Source: Flavobacterium sp. 9R (lineage in GTDB: Bacteria > Bacteroidota > Bacteroidia > Flavobacteriales > Flavobacteriaceae). From it: a stretch of 64,000 nucleotides of DNA. The stretch lies in NCBI RefSeq assembly GCF_902506345.1, contig NZ_LR733413.1:2476616-2540615 (forward strand), read 5' to 3'. Made by a program: the position numbers and the translations under genes. Within the stretch, counting starts at the first letter, position 1; the number at the start of each line of letters is the position of its first letter. Below are positions 1 to 9,456 of this stretch, in pieces. Under the pieces are notes generated by a model. The model saw only the letters and a list, made by a program, of their open reading frames with translations, was not told the DNA's origin and made no database searches.

Positions 1-526
1 TGTTCACTACCATTCCTGCTCCGGGCTGACCAGAAGTAGAAGTAATCGACACCCCTGTACTTTGCCCTTGCAAAGCATTAACAACATCTAAGCTGTTTAC
101 ATTTTGAATATCTTTTGCGCCAACTACAGATGTGGAAGCAGTAGATACTTTTTTCTTTTGAGTACCGTACCCAATAACAACAATCTCCTTTAGTTCGGCA
201 GTTTCTTGCTGAAGATAAATATCGATATTGGTTTGATTGTTTATGTTTACTCGTTGGGTTCTATACCCTACAAAACTTACTAATAAGACATCATTTGGTT
301 TGGCATTAATTTTAAAGGTTCCATCAAAACCAGTACTAGTGCTAGTTTTTGAACCTTGTATTGTAATACCTGCACCAGAAACTTCTAAATTATCGTTTGA
401 AGTGTATACTTTTCCTGTAACAGAAATAGTACGGTCTTGTGCATAACCAGATTGTAGCATAAAAATGCTCAATAATAGCGTCATACAAAAGGAAAGCATT
501 GTCGCTATACCATAATTTCTTTTCAT
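1..526 (-). CDS. SusC/RagA-type TonB-dependent receptor, N-terminal part (cut by window edge)
   Basis: The reverse-strand frame opens with an ATG at 526 and stays open to base 1, so about 175 N-terminal residues are visible. They show a signal peptide ending near GYAQD, a carboxypeptidase-regulatory-like beta-sandwich (VTGKVYTSNDN to LLVSFVGYRT), then the SusC hallmark VVIGYGTQKK that precedes the TonB plug. SusC proteins import oligosaccharides through the outer membrane with a SusD lipoprotein, which would lie to the left. It starts 46 bp after xylA on the same strand with no terminator between, so it probably belongs to the xylose operon and may import xylo-oligosaccharides. That substrate is inferred from context only. 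Confidence 0.9.
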   Translation of the reverse strand, partial: MKRNYGIATMLSFCMTLLLSIFMLQSGYAQDRTISVTGKVYTSNDNLEVSGAGITIQGSKTSTSTGFDGTFKINAKPNDVLLVSFVGYRTQRVNINNQTNIDIYLQQETAELKEIVVIGYGTQKKKVSTASTSVVGAKDIQNVNSLDVVNALQGQSTGVSITSTSGQPGAGMVVN

Positions 527-572
527 GATTTTTGAGTGATTGGTTAATTTTTTAATTTTCAAAGGTGTTTAG

Positions 573-1895
573 CTAATAAGCATTCGATACGATTTGCTCG
601 AATAATTCTTGTTTACCACTAATGGGTTGAGGTTCTCCGTTTGCACGAGCGATTTGGCTTAATTCTTCAAGAGACAATTCTCCTTTTTCGAATTTGGCAC
701 CATTTCCGCTGTCAAATGATCCGTAACGCTGAGCGCGTAGTTTTTTGTAATTGGTGTTTTGTAGTATATGATCAGCACAAATAAGTCCGCGGGCAAAAAT
801 GTCCATTCCTGCTATGTGTGCAATAAACTTGTCCTCTAAATCGATTGAATTTCTTCGCACTTTAGCATCAAAATTGATTCCGCCTCCACGAATTCCGCCA
901 CCTTCTAAGATGACCAACATAGCTTGTGTAATCTCATAAATATCAACTGGAAATTGATCGGTATCCCAACCATTTTGATAATCTCCTCGATTGGCATCAA
1001 TACTTCCTAACATTCCTGCATCTACCGCAACTTGTAATTCGTGTTCAAAAGAGTGTCCCGCAAGCGTAGCGTGATTAACTTCAAGATTTAGTTTAAAATC
1101 ATCTTGCAAACCGTATTTGTTTAAGAAACCTAAAGAAGTAGCTGCATCAAAATCATATTGATGTTTCATTGGTTCCATAGGTTTTGGTTCGATTAAGAAA
1201 GTACCTTTGAAACCTTGTTTACGCGCATAGTCTTTACAAAGGTTCAAAAACTGTCCCATGTGGTCTAGTTCACGCTTCATATTGGTATTCAAAAGACTTA
1301 TGTATCCTTCGCGTCCTCCCCAAAAAACATAATTCTCACCTCCTAAAGCAATAGTAGCATCGATAGCTATTTTGGCTTGACCCGCAGCATAAGCCACCAC
1401 GTCAAAATTAGGATTGGTAGAAGCACCGTTCATATAACGAGGATTGCTAAATAAGTTTGAAGTTCCCCACAACAATTTAATTCCAGATTCTTGTTGTTTT
1501 TGTTTAGCATAGTCCACCATAGTATGAATGCGCTTTTCAAATGCAGCCAATGTAGGTGCTTCATCTACCACATCTACATCATGAAAACAGTAAAAAGGCA
1601 TTCCTAATTTGCTCATAAATTCAAAAGCAGCGTCCATTTTATCTTGGGCTTTCAAAATCGCATCTTCATTTTTATTCCAAGAGAATTTCTCTGTCGAACT
1701 ACCAAAAGGATCTCCTCCAGTATTGCATAGTGTGTGCCAATAGGCCATAGAAAAACGCAAATGTTCTTTTAACGTTTTTCCTGCCACTACTCTATTTTCA
1801 TCATACCATTTAAAAGCAAGAGGATTATCACTTTCTCTGCCTTCAAAGCGGATGGTATCCATATTTTTAAAATAAGCTTGTTGTGTTGTATTCAT
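573..1895 (-). CDS. xylA: Xylose isomerase
   Basis: Converts D-xylose to D-xylulose in the cytoplasm, the first step of isomerase-type xylose catabolism. The 440-residue length is typical of class II XylA. Recognisable features are the N-terminal [17 protein letters not shown] block, the catalytic FHDVDV histidine region, VFWGGREGY, the metal-binding IEPKPMEP and [12 protein letters not shown] segments, and SIDANRGD. The ATG shares one base with the xylB stop codon (TAATG), so the two genes are translationally coupled. Identification is secure. Confidence 0.97.
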   Translation of the reverse strand: MNTTQQAYFKNMDTIRFEGRESDNPLAFKWYDENRVVAGKTLKEHLRFSMAYWHTLCNTGGDPFGSSTEKFSWNKNEDAILKAQDKMDAAFEFMSKLGMPFYCFHDVDVVDEAPTLAAFEKRIHTMVDYAKQKQQESGIKLLWGTSNLFSNPRYMNGASTNPNFDVVAYAAGQAKIAIDATIALGGENYVFWGGREGYISLLNTNMKRELDHMGQFLNLCKDYARKQGFKGTFLIEPKPMEPMKHQYDFDAATSLGFLNKYGLQDDFKLNLEVNHATLAGHSFEHELQVAVDAGMLGSIDANRGDYQNGWDTDQFPVDIYEITQAMLVILEGGGIRGGGINFDAKVRRNSIDLEDKFIAHIAGMDIFARGLICADHILQNTNYKKLRAQRYGSFDSGNGAKFEKGELSLEELSQIARANGEPQPISGKQELFEQIVSNAY

Positions 1896-3388
1896 TATAT
1901 TTCGGTATTAATATTATTTTTCCATTCTTGATAAATCTCTTGGTATTGGTCGGATGCGCTTTTGGATGGTTCTGTTCGTTCCAAACATTGCAACCCTTCA
2001 AAGGCTTGTTCCAGAGAGTCATAAAAGCCAAAGCCATAAGCGGCGCCACGAGCAGCACCCTCTGCCCCCGAAGTATTGTATAATTCTAAAGTAGTTTGTG
2101 TGGTATTGACAAAAATTTCTCTAAACACCGGACTCAAAAACAAGTTGGCTTTTCCAGCACGAACCACATCTCCTGAAGCACCTACAGCTTTCATTACATC
2201 AAAACCATAGTTCATCGCAAAGACAATTCCTTCGCAAGCTGAACGAACAAGATCGCTGGGTTGATGGATGTTGAAATTGAGATTTTGAATACCCGAAGTC
2301 GCCTTTTTGTTATTAAAGATGCGCTCCACACCGTTACCAAAAGGATAAAAACGTAAGCCTTCGCTACCTGCTTTTACTTTGGCTGCCTCGGCATTTAATC
2401 GTTCATAGGCTATGAGTGTGTCACGATCTACCGACATTACTTTGCGCAACCATTGGTACAAAATTCCTGACCCATTGATACAAAGCATTACTCCATTATT
2501 TTTTTGGGCTTCGGTATTATTTACATGCAAAAAAGTATTGATGCGGTTTTCTTTGTCATAAATATCTTGATTGCTTACTGCATAAACTACCGCCGATGTT
2601 CCCGCTGTGGTAGCAACTTCACCTGGTCGAAGTACATTCAACGACAAAGCATTGTTAGGTTGATCTCCTGCTCGATACGTAATTTTTGCTGTTGGATTCA
2701 ATCCTAATTCTGAGGCAACGCTTGGATCTATTGTAGCTTGGTGGCCAAAATTGGGAACAATTTCCGGAATGAGTGCATCAGGAAGTCCCATGGCTTGAAG
2801 TACTTCTGTAGCCAATCTACCTTTAGAGAAATTCCACAAAGCCGCTTCAGACAAACCCGAAGTACTTATTTGTGCTTTCCCTGATAATTTTGCAGCTATA
2901 AAATCGCCAGGTAGCATCATATAGACTGCTTTTTCAAAAACTTCTGGTTGATGCGTTTGTACCCATTTCAACTTTGAAGCCGTAAAATTGCCTGGACTTC
3001 CTAAAATTTGTTGCTGGCAAAAGTCGTGTCCCATTTCATCATAAATGGAATTTCCAATAGCTGCCGCGCGACTGTCGCACCAAATAATAGAAGAACGAAC
3101 TGGATTCAACGCTGCATCCGTCAGTACCAATCCATGCATTTGGTACGCGATACCAATTCCTTCTATTTTTTTTAAATCAATGCCTTGTTGACTCGACAAT
3201 AACTGAATGCCATTTTTTACATACTGCCACCACAGATTAGGGTCTTGCTCGGCCCAACCAAATTGCGGTGCGTGAATATCCATTTCAAATTCTGGGACAC
3301 TTACTGCCGCAATGGCTTTTCCTTTTTCGGCATCCACTACCGAAAGTTTTATCGAAGAGCTTCCCAAATCTATTCCTAAAAAGTACAT
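1895..3388 (-). CDS. xylB: Xylulokinase (FGGY family)
   Basis: Phosphorylates D-xylulose to D-xylulose 5-phosphate. The chosen start is the ATG at 3388, giving [16 protein letters not shown], the normal FGGY N-terminus, and 497 residues. An in-frame upstream ATG at 3484 would add 32 lysine-rich residues and would cross the palindrome at 3435-3468, so it is rejected. Other family features are [18 protein letters not shown], the [10 protein letters not shown] phosphate-loop region and the C-terminal [14 protein letters not shown] block. First gene of the leftward xylB-xylA-susC unit and divergent from a Nudix-type regulator. Confidence 0.95.
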   Translation of the reverse strand: MYFLGIDLGSSSIKLSVVDAEKGKAIAAVSVPEFEMDIHAPQFGWAEQDPNLWWQYVKNGIQLLSSQQGIDLKKIEGIGIAYQMHGLVLTDAALNPVRSSIIWCDSRAAAIGNSIYDEMGHDFCQQQILGSPGNFTASKLKWVQTHQPEVFEKAVYMMLPGDFIAAKLSGKAQISTSGLSEAALWNFSKGRLATEVLQAMGLPDALIPEIVPNFGHQATIDPSVASELGLNPTAKITYRAGDQPNNALSLNVLRPGEVATTAGTSAVVYAVSNQDIYDKENRINTFLHVNNTEAQKNNGVMLCINGSGILYQWLRKVMSVDRDTLIAYERLNAEAAKVKAGSEGLRFYPFGNGVERIFNNKKATSGIQNLNFNIHQPSDLVRSACEGIVFAMNYGFDVMKAVGASGDVVRAGKANLFLSPVFREIFVNTTQTTLELYNTSGAEGAARGAAYGFGFYDSLEQAFEGLQCLERTEPSKSASDQYQEIYQEWKNNINTEI

Positions 3389-3434
3389 ATGCTTCTTTTT
3401 TTTCGATGATAAATCATCCTTTTTTAATCTTTTG

Positions 3435-3468
3435 GTCAAATCAACCTTAAGCTTATGGTTAATTTGAC
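3435..3468. promoter_or_regulatory. 34-bp palindrome, candidate xyl operator
   Basis: GTCAAATCAACC (3435-3446) is mirrored by GGTTAATTTGAC (3457-3468), and the centre contains the palindrome TAAGCTTA. Fifteen of 17 base pairs are symmetric. It lies 47-80 bp upstream of the xylB start, at or just after the predicted transcription start, a position suited to repression. The adjacent divergent Nudix regulator is the obvious candidate binder; that assignment is inference. Confidence 0.6.
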
Positions 3469-3470
3469 TA

Positions 3471-3500
3471 CAAGTATAATTCAAATTTTGATATTAACAA
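3471..3500 (-). promoter_or_regulatory. Predicted xylBA promoter
   Basis: On the reverse strand a -33 TTG (3498-3500) is followed after 19 bp by TATACTTG (3471-3478), one mismatch from the Bacteroidota -7 consensus TAnnTTTG. The 17-23 bp spacing rule is met, and transcription would begin inside the palindrome. Confidence 0.45.
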
Positions 3501-3782
3501 AATTTTACAAGTTGTTTTTTTTGAATTAGATAATTTAAAGCATTAAAAAATAGACATATAACAAAACAAGAACTGAAAACCCTTGAAAAACCTGAAAAAA
3601 AACCACTACATATTTAATTCAGAAATCGTTTTCTTGATTGGACCCAAAGCAGTATAAATCATCTATTACTTACATTTTATAGAGAAAACCGCATATTCTA
3701 TTTTGTATTCATTACTAAATAATTACGCGTTCCCATCAGATTACATTTTTATTTATTTATTTTGTAAAAAAATCTACAAGAA
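3501..3782. other. Rest of the xylB/regulator intergenic region
   Basis: AT-rich divergent leader. A weak forward -7-like sequence, TATTTTG (3758-3764), ends 18 bp before the regulator ATG. No further convincing operator, RNA or repeat was seen. Confidence 0.4.
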
Positions 3783-4490
3783 ATGGTAAGAGAAGAAGCA
3801 TTAGCCAAAACAGAACACGCCGCTATGAATGCCATTACCATTGACTGTGTTATCTTTGGTTTTGACAATGGTATACTCGAAGTACTTTTAGTTGAACACG
3901 CTGAGGGGATTAGTAAAGGAAAATGGGCGTTGCCTGGAGGGTGGATAAAAAAGAAAGAGAGCATTGATGACGCGGCTCACCGTTTGCTAGCCGATCTCAC
4001 AGGACTGGATAATATTTACCTAGAACAGCTAAAAGCGTTTGGAGAACCCAATCGTTTTCCATTAAGAAGGGTTATCACCATTGGCTATTATGCCTTAATC
4101 AAAAAAGAAGATTACAACATTAAAGCCGGTTTTACAGCATCGGACGCTAAATGGTACCGAATTAATGAAATCCCCAATTTAATTTACGACCACAACGAGA
4201 TTCTAAACTATAGCTTAACTCATTTACGCAACCGAGTACGACAAGCTCCAATAGGTTTCAACCTCCTCCCCGAAAAATTTACCTTGCTCCAACTTATGCA
4301 TCTTTACGAAGAAATTCTTGGGATAGAAATGGATAAATCCAACTTTAGACGTAAAATATTGCATATGAAATTGCTTGTGGCATTAGACGAAAAGCAACAA
4401 GATGTATCGCATAGAGCAGCAAAATTGTACAAATTTGATCCAGCTATTTATGACAAATTAACCAAAAAAGGATTCAATTTTGAGTTCTAA
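3783..4490 (+). CDS. Nudix-fold (NrtR/AraR-like) transcriptional regulator, probable xylose regulator
   Basis: The 235 residues have the architecture of Bacteroidota AraR/NrtR regulators: an N-terminal Nudix-like effector domain (about residues 15-150) and a C-terminal winged-helix DNA-binding domain (about 155-235, starting near GFNLLPEKFTLLQL). The Nudix box is degenerate. GGWIKKKE keeps the glycines and first acidic position, but the REUxEE core reads HRLLADL, so hydrolase activity is not expected and the domain probably senses a sugar. It is paralogous to the protein at 29079-29768. Divergence from xylBA makes it the likely xylose-pathway regulator. Confidence 0.85.
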   Translation: MVREEALAKTEHAAMNAITIDCVIFGFDNGILEVLLVEHAEGISKGKWALPGGWIKKKESIDDAAHRLLADLTGLDNIYLEQLKAFGEPNRFPLRRVITIGYYALIKKEDYNIKAGFTASDAKWYRINEIPNLIYDHNEILNYSLTHLRNRVRQAPIGFNLLPEKFTLLQLMHLYEEILGIEMDKSNFRRKILHMKLLVALDEKQQDVSHRAAKLYKFDPAIYDKLTKKGFNFEF

Positions 4491-4514
4491 ATCATAATCC
4501 AAATACATACATTT

Positions 4515-4564
4515 ATACTCAATACCATTGTCTTTTGATAAAACAACGGTATTGAGTATTTTTA
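4515..4564 (+). terminator. Rho-independent terminator after the Nudix regulator
   Basis: ATACTCAATACC (4515-4526) pairs perfectly with GGTATTGAGTAT (4548-4559). The stem can extend inward through TTGT/ACAA and is followed by a short T-rich run. Confidence 0.75.
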
Positions 4565-4602
4565 TATCGCTCTAATCCTATCTATTAACCAAACCAACCA
4601 CA

Positions 4603-5820
4603 ATGGCAAAAGTAAACGGATCAAAAATGCCAGCCTTAAGAAAAAAGGCTTTTGAAAAACTCAACATCAACCCCAACAAAAGAGTTATTTTATGCCTAGA
4701 TGGTGGCGGGATGAGAGGAATTTTAACCCTTCAACTGCTCAAAAAATTAGAAGAAACCGCTGGGATTCCTTGTTTTGAATTGTTTGATATGGTTTCAGGA
4801 ACTTCTACTGGAGGCATCATCGCGGGACTCATAGCTTCTGGCTATACCGCAGCAGCGATAGAAGAGAAATACAGTACACTAATCGAAGAAGTATTTGACA
4901 AAAAACCTTTGGGAGACCGTTTTGTAAATCCGCCAAAATACCTAAAAGGCAATTACCGAAAGTTACTTTTCGAAGAAATTCAAAACACTACCCTAGCCGA
5001 AAGTTGTGCCAAAACCGATATTGATTTGATGATTACGGCGCACGATATGACTGCTTCTGAAGAGACTTTTTTTAGTTGTTTCAAACAAAAAGACGGTAGT
5101 TTTTATGGCACCTACAAGGACGTATTACTCCGTGCCGTACTCGAAGCCACGATGAGTGCTCCTACTTATTTCAATCCACTTGAACGTTTTGTAGATGGTG
5201 GAACGACTACCTACAACAATCCTGTTCTTGCTGGATTTATGGAAGCCATTTCCTATAGCTTTCCCAAAGGCAAGGAAGAAGATTCTGCTTATGATATCAC
5301 CAAATTATGCATTTTCAGTTTTGGTACCGGAATCTCCAGACAATTTGTACAACCCGACGCTACTCTCAAAATTAAAGGTTTGGATATTAAATTTTGGTTG
5401 GAATGGCTGATGACACAAATGGGTCAAGATTCTAGCGCTATGCAAGTAAACACCTTGCGCTCTCCAATAATCAATAAAATTATCGATTTTCGACGATTCC
5501 AAATTTCATTAGACCCTCTCTCTATCAAAAAAATACCGAATACCGACGGATTAGACCCCAAAAAATATCCTTCAAAATGGTTGCACGATGTAGATTATTC
5601 CATCTTGAACTCAATTGATATGGCCGATATTAATCGTTTTGATTTGATGCAAGTCATTGGTCAACAAATGGCCGAATATATTATCCAGAAAGGCGGTGCT
5701 TTTCAGAAAGATTTGGTCGACAGCAACAACAACGACGCTTTGGTGACTACGTTTGGCGACATCGAAAGGATTCAAAAACAAATGAGCGACCCCAATTGGT
5801 TGGATAATTTTCACGCCTAA
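4603..5820 (+). CDS. Patatin-like phospholipase
   Basis: A 405-residue patatin-family lipid acyl hydrolase. Visible elements are the oxyanion-hole loop DGGGMRG (about residues 33-39), the nucleophile elbow GTSTGG (about 66-71) and the DGG of the catalytic Asp (about residue 198). There is no signal peptide or membrane segment, so it is probably cytoplasmic. Patatin proteins of this length occur both as housekeeping lipases and as CBASS effectors (CapV). No nucleotide cyclase or ancillary CBASS gene is nearby, so a defence role is not supported. A terminator separates it from the regulator upstream, and umuC follows 85 bp later. Confidence 0.85.
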   Translation: MAKVNGSKMPALRKKAFEKLNINPNKRVILCLDGGGMRGILTLQLLKKLEETAGIPCFELFDMVSGTSTGGIIAGLIASGYTAAAIEEKYSTLIEEVFDKKPLGDRFVNPPKYLKGNYRKLLFEEIQNTTLAESCAKTDIDLMITAHDMTASEETFFSCFKQKDGSFYGTYKDVLLRAVLEATMSAPTYFNPLERFVDGGTTTYNNPVLAGFMEAISYSFPKGKEEDSAYDITKLCIFSFGTGISRQFVQPDATLKIKGLDIKFWLEWLMTQMGQDSSAMQVNTLRSPIINKIIDFRRFQISLDPLSIKKIPNTDGLDPKKYPSKWLHDVDYSILNSIDMADINRFDLMQVIGQQMAEYIIQKGGAFQKDLVDSNNNDALVTTFGDIERIQKQMSDPNWLDNFHA

Positions 5821-5893
5821 AAGGAGTGGTTGTAACTTATCAACAGCCACAAAAATTAACTATCGTTAGCTACTTACTGCAGTTCGAATGCTG

Positions 5894-5901
5894 TAAATTT
5901 G
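5894..5901 (+). promoter_or_regulatory. -7 box immediately before umuC
   Basis: An exact TAAATTTG (TAnnTTTG consensus) ends only 4 bp before the umuC ATG, so a transcript from it would have almost no leader. No good -33 TTG lies at the standard distance, which weakens the call. Confidence 0.4.
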
Positions 5902-5905
5902 TGCT

Positions 5906-7180
5906 ATGTATGCTTTAGTCGATTGTAATAATTTCTATGCTTCTTGTGAACGTGTTTTTCAACCGAAATTCAACGGAAAACCGGTTGCGATATTATCCAA
6001 TAACGATGGTTGTGTGATTTCTAGAAGTAATGAAGCCAAAGCGGTTGGGATTCCGATGGGCGCACCTGCCTTTCAAATCAAAGACTTGATAAAAGAGAAA
6101 GAAGTTGCTGTTTTTTCTTCCAATTATCCTTTGTACGGTGATTTGAGTAATCGAGTAATGAATATCTTGAATCAGTTCACACCGAATATTGAAATCTACA
6201 GTATAGACGAAGCCTTCCTAAATTTTGATGGCCTTTCGATTGAGGACTACCACAGTTACGGACTTCAAATGAAAACCCGAGTGCAAAAATGGGTGGGAAT
6301 TCCGGTTTGCATTGGCTTTGCCGAAACCAAAGCGCTCTCTAAAGTTGCTAATAAAATTGCTAAAAAATTTCAAGATCGCACCCAAGGCGTCTATGTTATT
6401 GACTCCGAAGAAAAACGCATCAAAGCCCTAAAATGGACCAAAATTGAAGACGTTTGGGGCATTGGGTATCGCACCACCAAAAAAGCCAAACTGCGCAACA
6501 TACAAACAGCACTAGATTTTATACAACCCCAACACGAAGCTTGGATTAAGAAAGAAATGGGCGTTATTGGCCTTAGATTAAAACAAGAATTAGAAGGCAA
6601 ATCAGTATTAGATTTAGAACCTGTTGTGCTTCAAAAAAAGAGCATTGCTACCACAAGAAGCTTTCCAAAACAAATCGCGGAATTTGATTTACTTAGAGAA
6701 CGCATCGCAACTTTTGCCGCAGTTTGTACCGAAAAATTACGCAAACAACATTCCTGTTGCCATACCATTATCGTGATGTTGGTCATTGACAAACATTCGG
6801 TTACTAGCTCAAAATACTATTTCAATAAAGCCATAACATTACCTTATGCAAGCAATTCGACACTAACCATTTCCAACGCCGCCATCGCTTTACTGAAAGA
6901 ATTGCTCCAAGGCAACGAAGGCATTAGGTTCAAAAAAGCAGGGGTAATTGTCACCGAAATGATTGACGAAAACAAAAAACAACTGCATTTATTCGAAGAA
7001 GAAAACCCAAAACATTTGGCTCTGATGCAAACCATCGACCAACTGAATCGTAAAATTGGAATGACCAAAGTCAAATTGGCTACCCAAAATCTGAGTCTGA
7101 CTTGGAACATGAATCAAAATCATTTGTCACCAAAATACACCACAAAGTTTAAAGAAATACTCGAAATACAATGTCTGTAA
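5906..7180 (+). CDS. umuC: Y-family DNA polymerase V catalytic subunit
   Basis: Translesion polymerase of the UmuC branch, 424 residues, the standard length. The palm carries MYALVDCNNFYASCE (catalytic Asp and steric-gate region) and YSIDEAF, the second catalytic Asp-Glu pair. The thumb/HhH region follows (IEDVWGIGYRTTKK), then the C-terminal little-finger domain (KSIATTRSF) and the UmuC-specific tail. The start is certain because the motif begins at the ATG. Its last 10 bases overlap umuD, so the two are co-translated. The order is umuC then umuD, the reverse of the E. coli operon. Confidence 0.96.
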   Translation: MYALVDCNNFYASCERVFQPKFNGKPVAILSNNDGCVISRSNEAKAVGIPMGAPAFQIKDLIKEKEVAVFSSNYPLYGDLSNRVMNILNQFTPNIEIYSIDEAFLNFDGLSIEDYHSYGLQMKTRVQKWVGIPVCIGFAETKALSKVANKIAKKFQDRTQGVYVIDSEEKRIKALKWTKIEDVWGIGYRTTKKAKLRNIQTALDFIQPQHEAWIKKEMGVIGLRLKQELEGKSVLDLEPVVLQKKSIATTRSFPKQIAEFDLLRERIATFAAVCTEKLRKQHSCCHTIIVMLVIDKHSVTSSKYYFNKAITLPYASNSTLTISNAAIALLKELLQGNEGIRFKKAGVIVTEMIDENKKQLHLFEEENPKHLALMQTIDQLNRKIGMTKVKLATQNLSLTWNMNQNHLSPKYTTKFKEILEIQCL

Positions 7181-7611
7181 ACAAAGAACAAAAGCTCACT
7201 TTCTTCCGTCCAGACTTCGAAAGTGAACTTCGAATACCGTATATCAATGAGGGCGTTTCGGCAGGATTTCCTTCGCCGGCAGCAGATTTTATGGAAACCA
7301 ATATTGATTTGAACAAAGAATTGAGCGAAAATCCATTGGCTACATTTTACATAAAAGTCAAAGGCAACTCTATGATTGATGCCGGTATCAATGACAAAGA
7401 TGTATTGGTCGTTGACCGAAGTTTGGAACCCAAAAACAATAAAATTGCGATTTGTTGTATTGATGGTGAATTTACCGTTAAACGCATTCAGGTCGAGAAG
7501 GATTGTATGTATTTGCTGCCCGAAAATCCCAGCTATAAACCCATTTTAGTTACTGAAGAAAACCAATTGATCATTTGGGGTATGGTAACTTATGTGATTA
7601 AAAAAGTATAG
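7171..7611 (+). CDS. umuD: UmuD-like self-cleaving S24 peptidase
   Basis: 146 residues of the LexA/UmuD S24 family. The presumed self-cleavage site is Ala31-Gly32 in VSAGFPSP, the catalytic Ser67 lies in KGNSMIDAG and Lys104 in FTVKRIQ, so the dyad is intact. There is no DNA-binding domain, which separates it from LexA. After RecA-stimulated cleavage it should form the Pol V accessory dimer with the overlapping upstream umuC product. Confidence 0.93.
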   Translation: MSVNKEQKLTFFRPDFESELRIPYINEGVSAGFPSPAADFMETNIDLNKELSENPLATFYIKVKGNSMIDAGINDKDVLVVDRSLEPKNNKIAICCIDGEFTVKRIQVEKDCMYLLPENPSYKPILVTEENQLIIWGMVTYVIKKV

Positions 7612-7657
7612 GCTACAAACCCATTTTAAAAATTACAATGTAATGCTGTTACCAAAT

Positions 7658-7695
7658 AAAAAAGGTGAAACCGTACATATGGCTTCACCTTTTTT
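7658..7695. terminator. Bidirectional terminator between umuD and the sugar symporter
   Basis: AAAAAAGGTGAA (7658-7669) pairs with TTCACCTTTTTT (7684-7695). A-runs and T-runs on the two sides allow it to stop convergent transcription from both genes. Confidence 0.85.
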
Positions 7696-7715
7696 AAACT
7701 AACTAATGTTTACCT

Positions 7716-9404
7716 CTACCAGAAAATAGAATACAGCGCCACTAATAAACCAACAATTATAAGCGTACCAACTGCAAAACTATTGGAGACTTTAAACATT
7801 TTGGTATCAACTTCTAAACCTTTAGCCACGACACCTCGTTTTTCATCCCACAAACTAATTACTACCATCAGCAAAACGCATATTACAAATACAAATCCCA
7901 TTCTATCTAGAAAAGGAATTTCAAATGCCATAGTTTTGTCTTTTTGTTCCACTAAAGTTGCAAATCCGTATTGGGATAGAAATTCCAAATTCATCAATTG
8001 AGGTAAAAACTTAAAAATCACTGACAATACAAAGCCACCAATTGTGGCAAATAAAGCTGCATTAGAACTTGTTTTTTTCCAAAAGAAACCTAAGATAAAC
8101 ATGGCAAAAATACCCGGACTCACAAAACCAGTGTATTCTTGAATGAACTCGAAACCTCCTTTTTTATCAATACCTAAAAAGGGAGCAATTAATGCGGCTA
8201 CAAGCATCGCTACTACAACCGTGATTTTCCCAACACGAACCAATTGCTTTTCAGAAGCCTCCGTGTTTATTTTTTTCTTAAAAATATCTAAGGTAAAAAT
8301 GGTAGAAATACTATTTACTTTTCCTGCTAATGATGCTACCACAGCAGCAGTCAAAGCCGCAAAAGACAATCCCTTAAGACCTACAGGCAATAAATTCAAC
8401 AATACAGGATATGATTTGTCTGGATTCAAAATACCGTCAGCATCTAACATCTCCGTTTGTAATCCGCCTTTCATGTGAATAACATAAGCTGCTATACCAG
8501 GAAGTACTACAATAATAGGCATTAATAATTTCAAGAAACCTGCAAATAAAATTCCGCTTCGAGCCGTTTTCAAATCTGCCCCCAAAGCACGTTGGGTGAT
8601 ATATTGATTACAACCCCAATAATTCAAATTTACAATCCACATTCCTCCCAAAAGGACAGTTAGACCTGGCAAACTTGGATAATTTGCATTACTACGGTCC
8701 AAAATCATATGAAAATGATCTCCAGATTGATCGAACATATAATTGAAACCTTCGACCATACCAGTTTGTCCATTGAGTTCTGCAACTTTATTCAAAGCTA
8801 AATAAGTAGTTACTAATCCTCCAAAAATCAAAAAAACTACTTGAATTACATCGGTGTACCCAATAACTTTCATTCCTCCTAAAGCAATAACGATTGCGAA
8901 AAAAGCCAAACCATACATACACAAATCCAATTGAATACCTGAGATTCCATTAATAGCCAAAGCTCCTAGATATAAAATGGAAGTTAAATTCACAATTACA
9001 TACAACAACAACCAAAAAACAGCCATAATCATGGCCACATTACCATTATAACGTTGACTCAAAAATTGAGGCATCGTATAAATTTTATTCTTGAGATACA
9101 CAGGAATAAAGAAAACTGCAACAATAATCAAGGTCAAAGCAGCCATCCATTCATAGGTAGCGATAGCCAAACCCATTTTGAATCCATTACCAGACATAGC
9201 AATAAATTGTTCCGAAGAAATATTAGAAGCAATTAAAGAAGTACCTATTGCCCACCATGTAAGAGAGCCTTCTGCTAAAAAATAATCGTGTGATGCTGAT
9301 ACTGACTGAACCTGCTTACGTCTATAAACATAGTAACCGTAGCCAGCAACAATCAAAAAATAAATTAAAAAAACGAGGTAGTCATAAATTTGTAATGTGT
9401 TCAT
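7716..9404 (-). CDS. Sodium/solute symporter (SSS family), probable galactose transporter
   Basis: 562 residues with about 14 hydrophobic segments, close in length to vSGLT-type sodium/sugar symporters. The N-terminus YLVFLIYFLIVAGYGYYVYRRK, the SNISSEQFIAMSG helix of the core and GGMWIVNLNYWGCNQY fit the sugar-transporting SSS branch. It is the last gene of the leftward galactose operon, 52 bp after galE, so inner-membrane uptake of galactose is likely. No other monosaccharide importer is visible in the window, so it may also serve other sugars (inference). Confidence 0.88.
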   Translation of the reverse strand: MNTLQIYDYLVFLIYFLIVAGYGYYVYRRKQVQSVSASHDYFLAEGSLTWWAIGTSLIASNISSEQFIAMSGNGFKMGLAIATYEWMAALTLIIVAVFFIPVYLKNKIYTMPQFLSQRYNGNVAMIMAVFWLLLYVIVNLTSILYLGALAINGISGIQLDLCMYGLAFFAIVIALGGMKVIGYTDVIQVVFLIFGGLVTTYLALNKVAELNGQTGMVEGFNYMFDQSGDHFHMILDRSNANYPSLPGLTVLLGGMWIVNLNYWGCNQYITQRALGADLKTARSGILFAGFLKLLMPIIVVLPGIAAYVIHMKGGLQTEMLDADGILNPDKSYPVLLNLLPVGLKGLSFAALTAAVVASLAGKVNSISTIFTLDIFKKKINTEASEKQLVRVGKITVVVAMLVAALIAPFLGIDKKGGFEFIQEYTGFVSPGIFAMFILGFFWKKTSSNAALFATIGGFVLSVIFKFLPQLMNLEFLSQYGFATLVEQKDKTMAFEIPFLDRMGFVFVICVLLMVVISLWDEKRGVVAKGLEVDTKMFKVSNSFAVGTLIIVGLLVALYSIFW

Positions 9405-9456
9405 TGGTTCATAATTATTTGGTTATTACTTTTTTTATTGTGGTATTCCGTTGGAC

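Noticed and set aside
3389..3484. N-terminal 32-residue extension of xylulokinase
   Set aside because: It is Lys-rich, unlike the FGGY family start, and would cross the promoter palindrome.
4603..5820. Patatin-like protein as a CBASS (CapV) defence effector
   Set aside because: No nucleotide cyclase, Cap2/Cap3 or other defence gene is adjacent; neighbours are a sugar regulator and umuCD.
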